A stretch of 64,000 nucleotides of DNA, from the NCBI RefSeq assembly GCF_001552135.1, contig NZ_BCQP01000045.1, positions 1-64,000 of the forward strand. The letters run 5' to 3'. The position numbers and the translations under genes were made by a program. A model generated the notes under the pieces. That model worked only from the letters and a program-made list of their open reading frames with translations. It ran no database searches and was not told the origin of the DNA. The DNA comes from Actinomadura chibensis NBRC 106107 (GTDB lineage: Bacteria; Actinomycetota; Actinomycetes; Streptosporangiales; Streptosporangiaceae). Shown here piece after piece: positions 7,270 through 16,235 of this stretch; positions within the stretch are counted from its first letter, which is position 1, and every line of letters begins with the position of its first letter.

Positions 7270-10200
7270 TCACAGCGGCGTCGGGGCGATGTCGCAGTCG
7301 AGCAGCCGCCCGTCCCCGGCGGCCAGCACGTCCGGATGGTCCGCGCCGAGGGCCTCCGCCAGCGCGCGGACCGGCTCCCCGCCGCCGCGGTCCAGGCCGA
7401 GCGCGGCGCGGATCACCTGGTGGTTGTGGGCGGACGCCAGCGTGTAGACGTGGCCGGGCCCGTACCGCTCCCGGAACCGCTCCAGCGTCTCGTTGGACCG
7501 GATGCGGGCCGCCTCCAGCCGCCCCATGCGGAACAGGTCGTTGGCCAGGCCGACCGAGCAGCACAGCGCGAAGTAGTGGTCGGCGCCGAGGCTCTCGCGC
7601 AGCGCGTGCGCGGACGTGTCGTCGAGGACCCGCGCCGCGTCGTGGTCGCCCGACTCGCGCAGCGCCGTCGCGAGGTCCGCCGCGCAGGCGTGCGTGAACG
7701 GGTGGTCCATGCCGAGGACGTCGCGGTGCCCGGCGAGGGCCGTCTTCCCGAGCCGGTGGGCGCCGCGCGCGTCGCCCGTCGCGAGGTGGGCCTGGACGAG
7801 CACCCGCCGCGCGGCGAGCGTGTCCGGGTGGTCGTCGCCGTAGCGCTGCCGGTGCAGCCGCAGCGTGTCCTCCGCGAGGGCCCGCGCCGCCGCGTGCGCG
7901 CCGAGCTTGCGCAGCGCGACCGCGTGGCTCATCTCGGTGTGCAGGACGAACGCGTGGTCGGCCGCGAGCGTCTCCCGCATGATCGTCAGCGCCTCCCGCT
8001 GGAGCGCGGCCGCCGCGCCGTAGTCGCCGAGCCCGTGCAGGTCGCGCGACAGCTGGCTCATCGCGAGCAGGGTGTTGCGGTGCCGCGGCCCGAGGCTCGC
8101 CCGCAGCTGGCCGAGGGAGTCGGCGTCGATCCGCCGCGCCTCCTCGAACTCGCCGAGCAGCCGCAGGTCGATGCCGACGTTGTTGGCGACGCGGAGCGTC
8201 TCGACGTGCCCGGTCCCGAACAGCCGGCCCATCCGGCGCAGCGTGTCCTGGTCGAGGTCGAGCGCCTGCCGGAACGCCCCGCGCAGCCGCCGGTCGGCGG
8301 CCACGTTGCGGGCGGCGCGCATCGTCGCCGAGTGGCCGGGGCCGAACCGCTCGGTCGTCCGCCGGTGGATGTCGGCGTTCAGCGCGTTCGCGGCGGCGAG
8401 GTCGCCGAGGGCGCGCAGCACGGTGCCGAGCTCGCGGCCCGCGATCAGCACCGACTCGCCGTAGGGGCCGAGCTCGGGCCGCCAGCGGGCGAGCGCGGTC
8501 TCGGCGAGCGCGCGGCTGCCCTCGAAGTCGCCGCGCAGGTACAGGTAGCGCATCTGGTCCAGCGCCACCCTCCGGACCTCGGCGGACGCGCCGCCGATCA
8601 CCCCGGCGGGCAGCACGTGCGGGGCGATCTCGGCGCGGATCCCCCAGGTGGTCTCGTCGTCCGGGGGCGTGCGCGGGGTGGCGGCGGCGAGGATCCGGTG
8701 CACCCGGTCCTGGACGGCGGCGCGCTCGTCCTCGGTGAGCCTGTCCTGCAGCATCGCCCGGACGAGCCGGTGGACCTGGAGGCTGCACGTCCCCGCGTCG
8801 TACCGGCCGAGGGCGTAGCGGTTGATGTCGGACATGGCGCGGCGGAGCCGGCCGGTGTCGGCGAGCGTCGCGCGCAGCCCGCGGGGGAGCCCGTCGGCGG
8901 CGCCCGCCGACAGCAGGCCGCGCGCCACCGGCTCGGGGCCGAAGAACGCCCAGAGCTCCAGGAGGCGCCCGGCGGCGGGGGAGTCCTCCAGGAGGCGTTC
9001 GAAGGCGAGGCCGAGCGTGGCGGCCAGCTCCGCCGGGTAGCCGGGCGGCGGGGCCGTCCCCGGCGCCTGCCGCAGCCTGTGGTTCAGGAGCCGCAGGTAC
9101 TCCCGGCTCGGCCGGCCCGTGACGGCCTGCCACGCCGCCGCCTGCTCGACCGCGAGCGGCAGGTCGCCGACCCGCCCGGCGAGCCGGTCCGCGTCGGCGG
9201 GGGCGAGGCCGGGCACGCGGCGGCGCAGCAGCGCGACGCTCTCGGCGCGCTCGAAGACGCCGACGCCGGCGGCGGCGGTGCGCTCGGCCCACCGGCGGTC
9301 CCTGGAGGTGACCAGCACGTGCCCGCCGGGGACGGCCGTCGTCAGCGGCCCGTCCGCGTCACGCCGCACCGGCATCAGCGGGACGATCTCGTCCGGGTCG
9401 GCGGCGTTGTCGTAGATGAGCAGCCAGCGGCGGTGCCGCCGGCCGGCGCGCAGGGCGTCCAGGAGCCGCTCGACGGTGCGGTTCACGTCGTCGCTGAGCG
9501 GCGTGCCGAGCCGCCGGGCGAGGTCGGCGAGCGACGACCTGGCCAGCGTGATCTGCTCGGCGGGGACCCACCACACGAGGTCGTAGTCGGCCGCGTGGCG
9601 GTGCGCGTACTCGACGGCGAGCTGCGACTTGCCCTGCCCGCCGAGCCGCCGCGGGTCGGCGGGCAGGAGGGACGTCACGGCGGTGGAGACTTTCGTCCCG
9701 ATGTCGCGGAGCAGGGTGTCGCGGCCGGTGAAGTGGGGGTTGCGCGGCGGCAGGCCGCCGCCGAGCAGCGGGGCGGGGCCCTCGCGGGTGTCGCGGGTGT
9801 CTTCGTCGTCCGGCTCGTCCCGGGTCGCGCCCTCGCTCCCGGACGGCGGCGGCCCCGGCGGCGCCGGGTCCCGCGCCGCCTCGGCCAGCCGCTCGGCGAG
9901 CCGCGCGTACCGGCCGCCGAGCCGGGCGAGGACGCGCGCCGCGACCTGCGCGAACGGCGGGTCCTGGCGGAGGTCCTCGGCGCCCTCCCCGACGGCCCGC
10001 AGCAGCGCGGGGAAGTCCTGCGACGAGCCCCACCGGCCCCGGACGACGTCCCACACGCTCCGCAGGACGCCGAGCGCCTCGGCCCTGCCGAGCCCGCTGA
10101 GCAGGACGTCGCGCACCCCGTCGTGGAACTCGTACTCGACGCCGTCCGGGTCGGTCCCCGGGCGGGCGCGGCGCATCAGGCCGCCGAGGAACACCTCGGC

Positions 10201-11427
10201 CAGGTGCGCCGAGGTCGACTCCGGCAGCGTCGCCTGCTGGACGAGCGACATCACCTCCAGCCGCAGCGGCGCCGCCGCGAGGTAGCGCGCGAGCCGGAAC
10301 GCCGTCGGCGAGGACGCGGCGCGGAACCGCTTGACCCGCTCGTCGGCGGGCCGGTCGCCGTCCTCGTCCATCTCGCCGTGGACGTCCCGGATCGGCGGCG
10401 CGTCCGTGAACACGGCGACGGCGGCGGTCGGGCCCGTCCCGGCGCCGACCAGCTCCGCCCACGGGCGCAGCCAGCGGGGCTCCAGCTCCATCACCGGGAT
10501 CGCGACGCCGGGCGGGACGCCGAGCCCGCCGCGCGGCCGGACGGTCAGCCGGCGGTTCGGCTGCCCCGGCCGGTCGGCGCTGATCCAGACGGGCTCCGCC
10601 GGCGCCGCGCACCGCCACCACAGCCGCTGCGGGAGCGGCTGGAGGATCGCCACCGGGGCCGTCCGCGCCCACCGCTTGAGGACGGCGGCGGCGCGCCCGT
10701 CGCCCCAGGCCCGCCCGATGCAGTCGCTGAAGACGAGGACGACGCGGCGGCGGGTCGGGTCGATCAGCTCGTCCGGGCTGCGTCCCGGCCCGGACGACGC
10801 CTCCCCGGTGCGCAGCACGAGCGTCTCGTCGTCGGTGTCCAGCCGCCACACCCGGACGTCGCGGAACGCGCCGAGCCGCTCCATCAGCGTGCGCAGCTCG
10901 GCGGCGAGCCGCGTCCAGACGACCATGGACGAGCCGCCGTCGACGACGAGCGCGAGGTCGAGCCACCGCTCCGGCGCGGGCTCCATGAACGGTTCCCAGA
11001 TGCCCGTCTCCGCGACGCGCTGCGCCGTCGCGCCCTCGACGAGGCGCCGCACCGTCGGGGACGAGGACCGGACGCGCAGCGGGCGCAGCGCCCGGGCGAG
11101 GCTCAGCGCGCGCGGGATCGCGGGCGCCGCCGGGGCGCGGACCGGGTCGCCCGGCGCCCGCGCCGTCCCCGCGACGTGCAGCCTGGCCTGCGGCGACGCC
11201 ACCGGACCCGGCCGCCGCCGCGGCGCGGCGAGGTCGGCGTCCGGCGGCTCGACGACCGCGGGCGGCCGCACGTCGTGGGCCGGTTCGGGGCCGGGCGGCG
11301 CGGGCGGCCGCGCGGCGGCGGGCTCCGCCGCGGGCGCGAACCGCGCGAGCCAGAGCGCGTCGGCGATCTCCTCGGCGGTGGGCTGCGGATCGAGCGCGCG
11401 CAGCGCCTCGATCAGCCGGCCGATCAT
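7270..11427 (-). CDS. SAV_2336-type N-terminus / vWA-like / NB-ARC / TPR protein (FxsT-like)
   Basis: A 1385-residue signalling protein. The N-terminus (MIGRLIEALRALDPQPTAEEIADALWLARF) matches SAV_2336-type proteins. A vWA-like domain follows with DLALVVDGGSSMVVW, whose MIDAS is degenerate (Gly for the first Ser). Near the middle an STAND/NB-ARC NTPase has Walker A RRLGGQGKSQLAVEYA, Walker B RRWLLIYDNA, a GGHVLVTSRDRRW sensor and GDLPLAVEQAA. The rest is about a dozen TPR-like repeats. It ends LDCDIAPTPL, nearly the same tail as the second FxsT-type protein of the locus. Its ATG overlaps the MoxR stop as ATGA. FxsT proteins accompany FxSxx-COOH peptides, but this one belongs physically to the MoxR/VMAP group. 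Confidence 0.85.
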   Translation of the reverse strand: MIGRLIEALRALDPQPTAEEIADALWLARFAPAAEPAAARPPAPPGPEPAHDVRPPAVVEPPDADLAAPRRRPGPVASPQARLHVAGTARAPGDPVRAPAAPAIPRALSLARALRPLRVRSSSPTVRRLVEGATAQRVAETGIWEPFMEPAPERWLDLALVVDGGSSMVVWTRLAAELRTLMERLGAFRDVRVWRLDTDDETLVLRTGEASSGPGRSPDELIDPTRRRVVLVFSDCIGRAWGDGRAAAVLKRWARTAPVAILQPLPQRLWWRCAAPAEPVWISADRPGQPNRRLTVRPRGGLGVPPGVAIPVMELEPRWLRPWAELVGAGTGPTAAVAVFTDAPPIRDVHGEMDEDGDRPADERVKRFRAASSPTAFRLARYLAAAPLRLEVMSLVQQATLPESTSAHLAEVFLGGLMRRARPGTDPDGVEYEFHDGVRDVLLSGLGRAEALGVLRSVWDVVRGRWGSSQDFPALLRAVGEGAEDLRQDPPFAQVAARVLARLGGRYARLAERLAEAARDPAPPGPPPSGSEGATRDEPDDEDTRDTREGPAPLLGGGLPPRNPHFTGRDTLLRDIGTKVSTAVTSLLPADPRRLGGQGKSQLAVEYAHRHAADYDLVWWVPAEQITLARSSLADLARRLGTPLSDDVNRTVERLLDALRAGRRHRRWLLIYDNAADPDEIVPLMPVRRDADGPLTTAVPGGHVLVTSRDRRWAERTAAAGVGVFERAESVALLRRRVPGLAPADADRLAGRVGDLPLAVEQAAAWQAVTGRPSREYLRLLNHRLRQAPGTAPPPGYPAELAATLGLAFERLLEDSPAAGRLLELWAFFGPEPVARGLLSAGAADGLPRGLRATLADTGRLRRAMSDINRYALGRYDAGTCSLQVHRLVRAMLQDRLTEDERAAVQDRVHRILAAATPRTPPDDETTWGIRAEIAPHVLPAGVIGGASAEVRRVALDQMRYLYLRGDFEGSRALAETALARWRPELGPYGESVLIAGRELGTVLRALGDLAAANALNADIHRRTTERFGPGHSATMRAARNVAADRRLRGAFRQALDLDQDTLRRMGRLFGTGHVETLRVANNVGIDLRLLGEFEEARRIDADSLGQLRASLGPRHRNTLLAMSQLSRDLHGLGDYGAAAALQREALTIMRETLAADHAFVLHTEMSHAVALRKLGAHAAARALAEDTLRLHRQRYGDDHPDTLAARRVLVQAHLATGDARGAHRLGKTALAGHRDVLGMDHPFTHACAADLATALRESGDHDAARVLDDTSAHALRESLGADHYFALCCSVGLANDLFRMGRLEAARIRSNETLERFRERYGPGHVYTLASAHNHQVIRAALGLDRGGGEPVRALAEALGADHPDVLAAGDGRLLDCDIAPTPL

Positions 11428-12449
11428 CCCGGTCCGGGCGCGCCCAGCGAGCGCATGATCGCGGCCACCAGCTCCCGCAGCGTCGCCTCGGACGGCCGGG
11501 ATCCAGTCGTGCACAGGTAGACCGCGTTGAGCAGCTGGTCGGTGGCGAGGTCGCCGCGCTCGCGCCGGTCCAGGAACTCCCGGACGAGGCCCGCGCTCGC
11601 GGTCCGCGCGGCCTCGCCGAGATGGGCCTCGACGATGGCGGCGAGCTGCTCCGGGCTCGGCGGCTCGATCACCAGCCGGACGCAGCGCCGCAGGAACGCC
11701 GGGGGGAACTCCCGCTCGCCGTTGCTCGTGATCACGACGAGCGGGAACGCGTCGCACTGGACCCGGCCCCGCTCGACCGGCACGCGGTCGGGGCCCTTGG
11801 CGGGCATGACGTGCACGACCGGCTGGTCCTCCGGGAGGCGTTCCAGCTCCGGGATCGTGTAGCCGCCCTCCTCGAAGACGTTCAGGAGGTCGTTCGGTAG
11901 GTCGATGTCGCTCTTGTCCAACTCGTCGATGAGCAGCACTCGGGGGCGCGGGCCCGGCAGCAGCGCCGTGCCGAGCGGGCCGAGCCGGATGTAGCGCCCG
12001 ATGTCGGGCGCCTCGGTGGCGGCGCCGGGCGCGGCGGCCCGGCGCAGGCTCGTCTCGTGCAGCCGTCCGATCGCGTCGTAGCGGTACAGGCCGTCCTGGA
12101 GCGTCGCGCGGCTGGTGATCGGCCAGTCGAGGACGGTCCCGAGCCCGAGCTCGTGGGCGACGTTGTAGGCGAGCGTGGACTTGCCCGTCCCCGGCTTGCC
12201 GGTGACGAGCAGCGGACGCCGCAGGTGCAGCGCGACGTTCACCATCTTCACGACGTTCGGGTCCGGACGGTACGACAGCGCCCGCTCCAGGCCGTCCCGG
12301 TGCGGCCGCGCGCCGTTCGCGGTGTCGAAGCGCCGCCAGGGCGGCGGCTCGGGCAGCCGGTCGAGGCCGTCGTGGGTGGTGCCGTCCCCGCGGTAGATCA
12401 GCCACTCCGCGTTCGACCGGTCGGCGGTGACCGGGTCCGTGTCCGCCAC
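11424..12449 (-). CDS. MoxR-family AAA+ ATPase
   Basis: A 341-residue AAA+ ATPase: Walker A VTGKPGTGKSTLAYNVA, Walker B VLLIDELDKSDIDLPNDLL, a sensor asparagine in VVITSNGEREFPPAFLRRC and arginine fingers near LRRCVRLV. MoxR ATPases act as chaperones with vWA partners; here the partner is probably the vWA-like region of the next gene, which starts on this gene's stop. The start is set at a GTG (residues VADTDPV) because GGAGG lies five bases upstream; a longer reading would run into the upstream gene. Gap to the VMAP gene is 20 bp, so the two are co-transcribed. Confidence 0.9.
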   Translation of the reverse strand: MADTDPVTADRSNAEWLIYRGDGTTHDGLDRLPEPPPWRRFDTANGARPHRDGLERALSYRPDPNVVKMVNVALHLRRPLLVTGKPGTGKSTLAYNVAHELGLGTVLDWPITSRATLQDGLYRYDAIGRLHETSLRRAAAPGAATEAPDIGRYIRLGPLGTALLPGPRPRVLLIDELDKSDIDLPNDLLNVFEEGGYTIPELERLPEDQPVVHVMPAKGPDRVPVERGRVQCDAFPLVVITSNGEREFPPAFLRRCVRLVIEPPSPEQLAAIVEAHLGEAARTASAGLVREFLDRRERGDLATDQLLNAVYLCTTGSRPSEATLRELVAAIMRSLGAPGPG

Positions 12450-12469
12450 GGAGACCTCCAAAGGGCGGC

Positions 12470-13942
12470 TCAGGCCGGCGCGTTCAGCCGGACGTAGGGT
12501 TCGGGCAGCCGGTCGGCGTCGTCGAAGAGCAGCGTCAGGTCGAGGCCGAGGTGGTCCCCGTCCGGCGCGCCGTCGAGCGCGCGCAGCGCCTCCCGCCGCA
12601 GGGACAGGACGCTCTCCGGCAGTGTCAGCGCCCCGGTGTCCAGCAGCTCCTGGAACTCGTGCGCGAAGCGCTCCGGGTCGCGTCCGCGCCTGCACCAGGC
12701 CACGATCGGGACGCCCGCCTGGAGCGCGGCGCGCAGCTCGGCGGAGGCGTCGCCGCCGTCCGGACCCGGCGGGAACGCCATCGCGAGGCATACCGAGGGC
12801 GTCTCCGCGAGAAGCATGCTGTAGAGACTCTCACCGCCGTACCGGCCGGGCTGTGTCACCCAGCACACCTTGGCGCTGTACGGGTTGTCGCGCAGCCAGT
12901 GCCATTTCCGGAGCCAGTGGTGGTGGGAGGACCGCCTGCGCATCCGGTCGAGGCTGCGGACGACCACCGGGTGCTCGATGCCGAGGCGCCGCTCCAGGCC
13001 GTCGACCGAGATCCGCAACTGGTCGAAGGGCGTCCCGAGCAGGTCGCCGGGCAGCACGAATTCCAGCGTCATGTCCGGCGTGGGCCGGTTGACGACCTGG
13101 GGGTTCTCGCTCAGCAGCTCCTTGACGAGGGCGGGCAGCCCGTCGACCGGGACGGGGTCGCCGTCGTCGCAGTGGAGCATCAGCCCGTGCTCGCCCTCGA
13201 CCTGGAACCACGCGGAGGCGAGGTACCGGTCGGCGGCCGGCCCGTCCGGGCGCAGCTCGATGACCAGGTAGCTGGGTGGCGCGGCGGCGCGTGGCGGGGC
13301 CGCGGCGATGCTCCGGCGCACGCCGAGCCGGTGCGCCCTGCCGTCCGCCCAGCCCCGCAGGTCGGCGGCGAGGCGGCCGGTCGCGTACGCGGCGAGTCCG
13401 TCGACGAAGGCCAGCAGCGGCGGGACGCCGTCGCCGCCGAGGGTGAGGTCCTCCAGCCTGGCGAGGACGCCGCGCAGATCGCCGGGGTCGACGTCCAGCG
13501 CGGGACCGGACGGGCCGGCGACCTCCCAGTAGAGCGCCCGGACCGTGGCGGGCGCGACGGCCTCGGCGGCGTGGTCGCGAAGGGCCCGGACGAGGAGGTC
13601 CAGCTCGCGCCGTTCCCGGGGCAGCAGCAGCGGCTCGGGCAGCAGCTCGTCGACCAGGCGGCGGAACTCCTCCAGCGGCGTGCTGCCGCCGTGGAGGTGC
13701 TCGACGACGGTCATCAGCGCGTGGAAGGCGCCGGTGTGGGAGAGGCAGGAGTCGACGAGATGCCAGATCTCGTTGATGTCCTTGTCGTCCCGGGTCAGGG
13801 GGAGCGGGTGGCCGAGCTCCCGTTCCAGCAGCAGAAGGCACAGATCACGGGAACCGCGTTTGCGCAGCGCGTCCATTCTCCACAGGGCCTGTACCAGGCG
13901 GGACTGATCCTCCAACGTCAGCGACCAGGTCACGTTCGACAT
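12470..13942 (-). CDS. EAD2 + VMAP-C protein (vWA-MoxR-associated protein)
   Basis: A 490-residue protein. The first 95 residues match an effector-associated domain of the EAD2 type (R.LVQALWRMDALRKRGSRD ... DINEIWHLVDSCLSHTGAFHALMTVV). After a linker, residues about 225-490 fit the VMAP-C domain that accompanies MoxR and vWA proteins in ternary NTP-dependent conflict systems. The cyclase three genes downstream has the same kind of EAD, so the two probably contact each other by homotypic EAD pairing. The VMAP-C active residues cannot be assigned by eye. The ATG has only a weak purine-rich leader (GAAGTGGGTGA). Confidence 0.75.
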   Translation of the reverse strand: MSNVTWSLTLEDQSRLVQALWRMDALRKRGSRDLCLLLLERELGHPLPLTRDDKDINEIWHLVDSCLSHTGAFHALMTVVEHLHGGSTPLEEFRRLVDELLPEPLLLPRERRELDLLVRALRDHAAEAVAPATVRALYWEVAGPSGPALDVDPGDLRGVLARLEDLTLGGDGVPPLLAFVDGLAAYATGRLAADLRGWADGRAHRLGVRRSIAAAPPRAAAPPSYLVIELRPDGPAADRYLASAWFQVEGEHGLMLHCDDGDPVPVDGLPALVKELLSENPQVVNRPTPDMTLEFVLPGDLLGTPFDQLRISVDGLERRLGIEHPVVVRSLDRMRRRSSHHHWLRKWHWLRDNPYSAKVCWVTQPGRYGGESLYSMLLAETPSVCLAMAFPPGPDGGDASAELRAALQAGVPIVAWCRRGRDPERFAHEFQELLDTGALTLPESVLSLRREALRALDGAPDGDHLGLDLTLLFDDADRLPEPYVRLNAPA

Positions 13943-14054
13943 TCACCCACTTCGCTACCGAACCGAGGCGGGGCTTCACCATAGGTGGGCATATCGTACG
14001 CGCCGGAGGTCGTTCGTCTGCGACGACTGTTTCCGGTTCAGTCGAACTGCGCTA

Positions 14055-15392
14055 TTAGGCCGGGTCTAAATTGCGTTCGCGATCCGTGCTGGATTGCGGT
14101 ACCGGCGCCCCGGCATGGTGCGACGAATCATGTTTAATGCGGTCGGATCCGCGACGTTTCCGTATCCGGAGCCCGCATGAGCTGACCACGGCGACGGCCA
14201 GGGTGACCGCCATGACGATGCCGGTGACGATTCTGGTGTTCGACACGAGCGACAGGAGATATCCGGCGGACAGCGAGCCGAGCGGCACCGCCCCCTGGCT
14301 CACGAGGCTGTTGACGCTCGTGACCCGCGCCAGGTTCCCGTTGGGCACCCAGGTCGCCTGGTAGATGGTCAGAGCCACGTTCATGTGCGCGCCGATGAAG
14401 CTGATCCCGGCCCAGGCGGCCAACCCCGTCAGCGGGTCGTCGCCGGCCGCCACGACCGCGGTCATGCCGACCCAGCCCCAGACGCAGAAGAGCAGGACGC
14501 GCATCTCCCGTCCACTCTCGGCCAGCCTGCAGTACCGGAAGAGCCACCGCGCGACGACGGCGCCGAGCGTCCCGCCGAATCCGGACGCGGCGAACAGGAC
14601 GCCGATCATCGCGGTCGAGTCGAATTCGTGGTCGGCCTGGACGATGAGCATCAGGAAAATGGTCTGAAAGGCGAAGTTGGTCACCGCGGTGATGATGAGC
14701 ACCATCCAGAGAAACGGATGCTTGGCCAGAAGTGCGACGCACTCCCGGAAGCCGGATAACTCTCGATCGGTGCGCCCCTCCGCCCGGAACCCCGCGTGCT
14801 GCATGCAATGCAGGGTGAATGCGGAGAACAGCGATGAGGCGGCGTCCGCGACGAAGGGCAGGGCGCGGTTGACGCCGTACAGGAAACCGCCGAGCGGCCG
14901 CCCGAGAAGCATCGCGATATGGCTGCGCGCCTCGTTTCTCGCCATCGCCTCGGGAAGCGCCTCGGCCGGGACGATGCGGGGGACGACGGTGACCTCGGTC
15001 AGGTTGTACAGGGCGGCGAGCGCCCCTTCCGCGGCCGCCGCGGCGACCAGCAGGTGGCCGGGATGGAAGTCGAGGAGGAGCCCGACGGCCAGCATCGCCG
15101 AGATCGTGAAGCGGGTGTACTGGCAGGTCAGCATGATCCGGCGGCGGTTGAAGCGATCCGCCACCATCCCGGCGGGCAGGTAGAGCAGCAGCCGCGGCCC
15201 GTTGGCGACGGCGGCGACCCAGCCGGCGAAGGCCGGGGAGTGGGTGAGCGACAGCGCCAGCAGCGGAAGCGCGATGGCCGCGTTCATGCTCCCGAGTTGG
15301 GAGGCTGCCGATCCGTTCCACAGATAGGCGAAATCGCGCGGCAATGCCGCCCGTGATTTCACGCGGACCTGCACGTCGTCCGGGGCGGCCAC
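14055..15392 (-). CDS. MFS transporter, candidate RiPP exporter
   Basis: A 445-residue major facilitator protein with 12 likely helices; the loop 2-3 motif is GMVADRFNRRRIM. The sequence style (DFAYLWNGSAASQLGS at the start) is that of MFS_3/enterobactin-exporter-like drug and peptide efflux proteins. It lies downstream of the FxsA-like precursor on the same strand and upstream of the VMAP gene, so it could export the modified peptide or protect from it. GTG start with GGAGGG eight bases upstream. Confidence 0.8.
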   Translation of the reverse strand: MAAPDDVQVRVKSRAALPRDFAYLWNGSAASQLGSMNAAIALPLLALSLTHSPAFAGWVAAVANGPRLLLYLPAGMVADRFNRRRIMLTCQYTRFTISAMLAVGLLLDFHPGHLLVAAAAAEGALAALYNLTEVTVVPRIVPAEALPEAMARNEARSHIAMLLGRPLGGFLYGVNRALPFVADAASSLFSAFTLHCMQHAGFRAEGRTDRELSGFRECVALLAKHPFLWMVLIITAVTNFAFQTIFLMLIVQADHEFDSTAMIGVLFAASGFGGTLGAVVARWLFRYCRLAESGREMRVLLFCVWGWVGMTAVVAAGDDPLTGLAAWAGISFIGAHMNVALTIYQATWVPNGNLARVTSVNSLVSQGAVPLGSLSAGYLLSLVSNTRIVTGIVMAVTLAVAVVSSCGLRIRKRRGSDRIKHDSSHHAGAPVPQSSTDRERNLDPA

Positions 15393-15711
15393 CTGAGGTG
15401 CCCTCCTTGTCGCTCATGGTGGCCGGTTTCACCAAGAGAAACTCGCCCGCCGATCGGGAGCCGGGCAGGACATGCCAACCCGAGAGATTCCCACTCATCG
15501 ACGGCTGCGACGGTAAACGTGCGGAAATCGCTGATGGCGTGCTGACTCGAGAGCGGAACCTACGGCGGCACCGCAGGATCGGACCGCAGGCTGCACTCTA
15601 ACGGAGTCGGTGGCGGAGACCACTTGGTTGCCAAAAAAAGGCGCTATCCGGCGAGTCTCGTGCCGTGTGACTTATACCGCGCAGGGCCTTGTTCGCCCCG
15701 TATGGCGGAAT
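15393..15711. other. 319-bp intergenic stretch between precursor peptide gene and MFS gene
   Basis: No convincing gene. It is less GC-rich than its surroundings. Reading on the minus strand after the precursor gene, GGATAGCGCC is followed by seven T (about 15633-15642), a weak terminator-like feature that could reduce read-through from the peptide gene to the transporter. No strong promoter for the transporter was found. Confidence 0.4.
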
Positions 15712-15900
15712 TCAGCGATCGGACGGCGGCGGGGCGGCGACGCTGTCGAAGCCGCAGACGGCCGACTCGCCCGGCGCGGCGAGGATCTCGCGGAGCGTCT
15801 GCTCGAAGACGGACCCGCCGATCTCGTCGCCCAGCTGGCGGAGGGAGAGCCCGGACACGTCGATCAGGGCGCCCTGGAACGTGGTCTCCTGCTGCTGCAT
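15712..15900 (-). CDS. fxsA: FxsA-like precursor peptide (FxSxx cyclophane RiPP), with extended C-terminus
   Basis: A 62-residue peptide. The leader (LIDVSGLSLRQLGDEIGGS ... LREILAAPGESAV) closely follows the FxsA family that is the substrate of FxsB radical SAM enzymes. The usual core is Phe-x-Ser-x-x at the very C-terminus; here GFDSVA is followed by APPPSDR, so seven residues extend past FDSVA. FxsB enzymes join an aromatic side chain to the beta-carbon of the residue two places on, so the predicted crosslink is Phe-Ser in FDS. ATG preceded by GAGGAG five bases upstream. Divergent from the FxsT-type gene and 4-5 kb from its maturase. Confidence 0.85.
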   Translation of the reverse strand: MQQQETTFQGALIDVSGLSLRQLGDEIGGSVFEQTLREILAAPGESAVCGFDSVAAPPPSDR

Positions 15901-15951
15901 GGTGTCTCCTCAAGCAGGTGCCGCCCGCGGCCCGCCATCCACGCGACGCCG

Positions 15952-15980
15952 ATAAGAGCTACATGACGGCAAGTTATCAA
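15952..15980 (-). promoter_or_regulatory. Predicted promoter of the fxsA-like gene
   Basis: On the minus strand, TTGATA (15975-15980) and TCTTAT (15952-15957) are separated by 17 bp, resembling -35 and -10 elements, and would give a leader of about 45 nt before the precursor ATG. Confidence 0.45.
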
Positions 15981-16235
15981 TCCAGCGGAGAAATTCCTAG
16001 CCCGGTGGCGGTTCTTCCGCCCGCACCGATGATCCATGGGCGAATCGCGTTGCGGCGCTGACGAAACGCCGTGGAGTGTGGACCGAAATTCGGATGGCAG
16101 GAAAACCCGGCTGTTCGCGAATTTGTGGCGGGTGACCCATTTCGCCGCCGCCGTGACTGGGATATTACGGTAACCGGACGTGAATGACGGCCTGTCGGCC
16201 CGACGGTGATTCGGCGAAGTGCGGAGGTGGGACGC
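15981..16235. other. Remainder of the 335-bp divergent fxsA/fxsT intergenic region
   Basis: No gene seen. TATTAC (16163-16168) could be the -10 of the fxsT gene but no good -35 lies at the right distance. CGGTAACCG (about 16168-16176) is a 9-base palindrome close to it. Confidence 0.3.

Noticed and set aside
6211-11520. A 1769-codon open frame on the plus strand over the cyclase and TPR genes
   Set aside because: It is antisense to well-supported genes, is Arg/Pro/Gly-rich with no domain, and arises from high GC third positions.
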